Origin: Alistipes sp.
Lineage (GTDB): Bacteria; Bacteroidota; Bacteroidia; Bacteroidales; Rikenellaceae
Assembly (NCBI GenBank): GCA_017474235.1
Contig: JAFVIB010000004.1
Span: forward strand, 1 to 64,000
Reading direction: 5' to 3'
DNA length: 64,000 bases
Below the pieces are notes generated by a model that was given only the letters and a program-made list of their open reading frames with translations, was not told where the DNA came from and searched no databases. The position numbers were made by a program, and so were the translations under genes. Position 1 is the first letter of the stretch; every line of letters starts with the position of its first letter. Shown here piece after piece: positions 62,654-64,000 of this stretch.

Positions 62654-64000
62654 ATGCCACGCAAATACCTAATATTTATACTCTCTCTGCTCTCTACAGC
62701 TCTTGTAGAGGCGCAGACTGTAGGTCTTGTGCTTAGTGGTGGTGGTGCAAAAGGTCTGTACCACATCGGCGTTTTGCAGGCTTTGGAGGAGAATAATGTC
62801 GCTATAGATTATGTTGCCGGAACATCTATGGGCTCGATTATTGCGGGTCTTTATGCTGCCGGCTATACTCCGGAGCAGATGCGAGATATTGCCACTTCGG
62901 GCGAACTTCAAAATTGGGTTTCAGGCAGAATAGATAAGAAATATCACAGTTATTACCGTGAGCAGGATACCCCGCCACCTCTGTTTGTCCTCCGCTTTAA
63001 TGTGGCAAAAGACAGCCTTAATGTCAATAGCACGCTTGAGCCAAACCAAAGCTCGATGCAGCTTCCTACCGATTTTATCTCTTCGGCACAGATAGACTTG
63101 GCACTCAATGAGATATTCCGCCCCTCTTCGGTTGCTGCGGGTGGCGATTTTGACCGCCTGATGGTACCATTTTTCTGCGTGGCGGCAGATATGAATGCGC
63201 GTAAGCAGGTTGTCTTTCGTAATGGCGATTTGGGAGAGGCTATTCGAGCCTCTATGTCTATACCATTCGTCTTTAAACCGCTGAAAAAGAAGGATATGCT
63301 ACTCTATGACGGTGGCGTGTTCAACAACTTCCCGTGGCGACAGATGGTTGATATCTATAAGCCGGACCACATTATCGGAGTCAAGTGTACAAGCGGAAAT
63401 AAAGATGTTACCGAGAATAGTAGTGTCATAGATCAGGCAATGATGTTTATAATGTCGCATACCGACTATGATATACCGCAGGATACAAACATCTTTATCG
63501 ACCGTGTTGTTGATGCCGGAATGTTGGAGTTCGATAAGGCAGAAGAGATTATTGCACAGGGTTATGAAGATACTATGGCGCGAATGGATGAGATTCTTGA
63601 GAAGATTCCTGCGCGTCGTAGTGCCGATGCTGTGGCAGATCGCCGCGAGGAGTATCTGGCAACACTTCCCGAGATGACTATTACCCAGCCGGTTCTTGAA
63701 GGTCTTACACCTCCACAGGAGCAGTATGTAAGAGCTGTTATGTCAGCCCGTAAGCGAGATAATGAACCACTCAAAACATTCTCAGACTTGAAAGAGGGTG
63801 TCTATAAACTCCTTGCTCAGCGTGACTTTGCTATGGAGTACCCGCAGTTTGAGTACGACTCTCTGTGGCATGTCTTCAGACCACATTTAACCCTCCGCAA
63901 ACACCCGTCTTTGCGCGGAACTATCGGAGGAACACTCTCCTCTACCGCCTATAACCAAGTGCGCGTAGGGCTTCGTTATGAGCATATCGGTCGTGTTTCG
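62654..64000 (+). CDS. Patatin-like phospholipase with outer-membrane barrel (partial)
   Basis: Runs off the window end; 449 codons are visible. Signal peptide MPRKYLIFILSLLSTALVEA. Patatin domain: oxyanion SGGGAKGLYHIG (about 28-39), nucleophile GTSMGS (about 57-62), catalytic Asp in DGGVFNNFPW (about 219-228). The region after about 330 (HPSLRGTIGGTLSSTAYN...VGLRYEHIG) looks like the start of a BamA-type surface-antigen barrel. This architecture (PlpD-like) places a lipase at the cell surface. Divergent from pheS. Confidence 0.9.
   Translation, partial: MPRKYLIFILSLLSTALVEAQTVGLVLSGGGAKGLYHIGVLQALEENNVAIDYVAGTSMGSIIAGLYAAGYTPEQMRDIATSGELQNWVSGRIDKKYHSYYREQDTPPPLFVLRFNVAKDSLNVNSTLEPNQSSMQLPTDFISSAQIDLALNEIFRPSSVAAGGDFDRLMVPFFCVAADMNARKQVVFRNGDLGEAIRASMSIPFVFKPLKKKDMLLYDGGVFNNFPWRQMVDIYKPDHIIGVKCTSGNKDVTENSSVIDQAMMFIMSHTDYDIPQDTNIFIDRVVDAGMLEFDKAEEIIAQGYEDTMARMDEILEKIPARRSADAVADRREEYLATLPEMTITQPVLEGLTPPQEQYVRAVMSARKRDNEPLKTFSDLKEGVYKLLAQRDFAMEYPQFEYDSLWHVFRPHLTLRKHPSLRGTIGGTLSSTAYNQVRVGLRYEHIGRVS

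Overview
The window looks like a chromosomal segment of a Bacteroidales member, most likely close to Alistipes/Rikenellaceae (inference). Many genes are preceded by the Bacteroidota promoter pattern (TTTG or TTTC, about 19-20 nt, then TAnnTTTG) rather than -35/-10 boxes. The gene content also fits: an ATP-dependent PEP carboxykinase, a GT3-GT35 glycogen synthase/phosphorylase fusion, a TGS-type nucleoside kinase, a fimbrillin/FISUMP lipoprotein and a GH57 amylase. Most of the window is ordinary core metabolism.

Layout. 1-5.8 kb: a repeat block, prfC, nadB and pckA. 5.8-16.1 kb: hemW, then glycogen metabolism (the synthase/phosphorylase fusion, then an operon of debranching enzyme, GT4 transferase and GH57 enzyme). 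16.1-21.2 kb: a PHP phosphodiesterase, a MurNAc kinase-etherase fusion with a sodium-solute symporter, argR and tRNA-Val. 21.2-31.5 kb: a second repeat block, nitroreductase, class III aminotransferase, SDR-ALDH pair, two AraC regulators, nucleoside kinase, 5'-nucleotidase and tRNA-Gly. 31.5-38.4 kb is the accessory part: duplicated tRNA-Gly ends, a four-gene WYL-regulator/zinc-ribbon/PD-(D/E)XK-like/metallo-beta-lactamase operon with a candidate operator, a CAT-like acetyltransferase, and an A+T-rich HNH cassette flanked by 32-bp direct repeats and carrying a truncated dehydrogenase stub. 38.4-50.3 kb: a TfoX-like protein, RibD-like reductase, flavin reductase, catalase, DUF554, pncB, folE, rdgB, envelope proteins, a HAD hydrolase and a fimbrillin-like lipoprotein with a small ORF in front. 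50.3-64 kb: a third repeat block, nadA, an A+T-rich stretch with clustered DnaA-box-like 9-mers (candidate oriC), mrp, metG, ilvE flanked by parS-like 16-mers, mnmG, ybeY, an EnvC-like protein, a TPR protein, pheS and a patatin-BamA-type gene cut by the window end.

How it works together. nadA, nadB and pncB supply NAD by de novo and salvage routes from separate loci. The glycogen genes cover synthesis, phosphorolysis and debranching. The symporter and MurK-MurQ fusion form a cell-wall sugar salvage unit. The most interesting material is (a) composite repeats that abut the stop codons of three unrelated minus-strand genes, (b) the WYL operon and HNH cassette, both possible uncharacterised defence-type loci, and (c) the candidate origin with nearby parS-like sites.
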